A stretch of DNA of 64,000 bases, taken from assembly GCA_034927345.1 (NCBI GenBank), contig JAYFQE010000014.1:1-64000 (forward strand), written 5' to 3'. This document shows positions 63,549 to 64,000 of the stretch, piece after piece. The notes beneath the pieces were generated by a model. It had not been told where the DNA came from. It saw only the letters and a program-made list of their open reading frames with translations, and searched no databases. The DNA comes from JAYFQE01 sp034927345. GTDB taxonomy: Bacteria > Bacillota > Clostridia > Saccharofermentanales > UBA5734. Both the position numbers and the translations under genes were made by a program. Numbering within the stretch: the stretch's first letter is position 1; every line of letters starts with the position of its first letter.

Positions 63549-64000
63549 ATGTTAGCAAAAACACCGCCCATGGGCTGGAATTCCTGGAATACTTTCGGCA
63601 ATAATATCTCCGATTCCCTGATCAGGGAAACCGCCGACAAGATGGTGAGCGAAGGGCTTTTAGCCGCGGGGTATGAATATCTGGTTATTGATGACTGCTG
63701 GGCTATGCGTGAGCGGAACGGCGCGGGTCTGCTGACTCCCGATCCGGTGAAATTTCCGTTCGGCATGAAAGCGGTGGCCGATTATGTCCACAGCAAGGGT
63801 TTGAAATTCGGTATGTATTCCTGCGACGGCACGATGACCTGCGCCGGCTACCCGTCCAGCCTGGAGCACGAGTTTGTCGACGCGCAGACTTTTGCAGGCT
63901 GGGGCGTCGATTTTCTTAAATATGATAATTGCTTTAAGCCCGCGGGCATCCACGGCAAGCTGCTTTACCGGCGTATGGCCATGGCTTTGCGCAGCACCGG
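63549..64000 (+). CDS. Alpha-galactosidase, GH27 family (runs off right edge)
   Basis: The open frame begins at ATG 63549 with AAGG upstream and continues to the edge (151 codons here). It starts AKTPPMGWNSWNTFG, has YEYLVIDDCW, LKFGMYSCDG, and reaches the nucleophile Asp in DFLKYDNC. The family removes alpha-galactose from oligosaccharides. The beta-glucosidase gene a few kilobases upstream suggests a sugar-use region. Confidence 0.85.
   Translation, partial: MLAKTPPMGWNSWNTFGNNISDSLIRETADKMVSEGLLAAGYEYLVIDDCWAMRERNGAGLLTPDPVKFPFGMKAVADYVHSKGLKFGMYSCDGTMTCAGYPSSLEHEFVDAQTFAGWGVDFLKYDNCFKPAGIHGKLLYRRMAMALRST

Noticed and set aside
1..64000. CRISPR arrays
   Set aside because: I saw no evenly spaced short direct repeats with unique spacers anywhere, although I could not run a repeat finder.

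Overview
The window looks like a chromosomal segment of a low-to-medium GC Gram-positive anaerobe (Bacillota, probably class Clostridia). The evidence is strong AGGAGG-type ribosome sites, a family 4 uracil-DNA glycosylase, FabK as the enoyl-ACP reductase, a fused AccD-AccA carboxyltransferase, a ThiT energy-coupling-factor transporter under a TPP riboswitch, VanZ, and LanFEG-like and Nif11-type peptide genes. The species cannot be named from the sequence alone.

Layout. 1-7400 is an accessory block at a tRNA-Gln gene (7316-7389, minus). It holds insertion-sequence fragments, an intact AbiE-type (type IV) toxin-antitoxin pair between two 43-bp direct repeats, two decayed tyrosine-recombinase tails each joined to a copy of the tRNA 3' half, a relaxase remnant, a Cro-like regulator with an amber stop, and a large 844-residue metallophosphoesterase of unknown role followed by a truncated AAA ATPase. 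The two recombinase/tRNA copies suggest two elements integrated in tandem at the same tRNA.

7550-26336 is core genome, nearly all on the minus strand: vanZ and udg; phosphate uptake and its control (pstSCAB-phoU-phoP-phoR, with a PHO-box-like array before pstS); an Smr protein; rsuA (plus strand); a J-like membrane protein; pyrG-guaB-greA-lysS; a TPP-riboswitch-controlled thiT; and a Xaa-Pro aminopeptidase. The encoded CTP synthase has glycine where the glutaminase catalytic cysteine should be.

26492-30695 is a response regulator, histidine kinase, two ABC permeases and an ATPase, the arrangement of lantibiotic or bacitracin protection systems. 30884-40091 is the type II fatty-acid cluster (fabH-fabK-fabG-fabF-accB-fabZ-accC-accDA, with fabD divergent) and has a FabT-like palindrome in the divergent promoter. 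40176-44435 holds an M29 aminopeptidase, an unrecognised translationally coupled pair (a membrane protein with a long predicted coiled-coil tail plus a soluble partner, loosely like ZorA and ZorC) and a tRNA-Ser.

44545-64000 is a second accessory stretch. It contains a collapsed IS1182-type transposase, an AT-rich cassette with a small secreted protein and a two-gene ABC exporter, two double-glycine leader peptides of Nif11 or RiPP type without modifying enzymes, a lipoprotein tyrosine phosphatase, a PHP phosphatase, a Nudix/DnaQ-like exonuclease pair, GH3 and nucleoside hydrolase genes, a second AbiE locus whose toxin has decayed while the antitoxin remains open, metY with a LysR regulator, a kinase-like phosphotransferase, and the start of a GH27 alpha-galactosidase running off the right edge.
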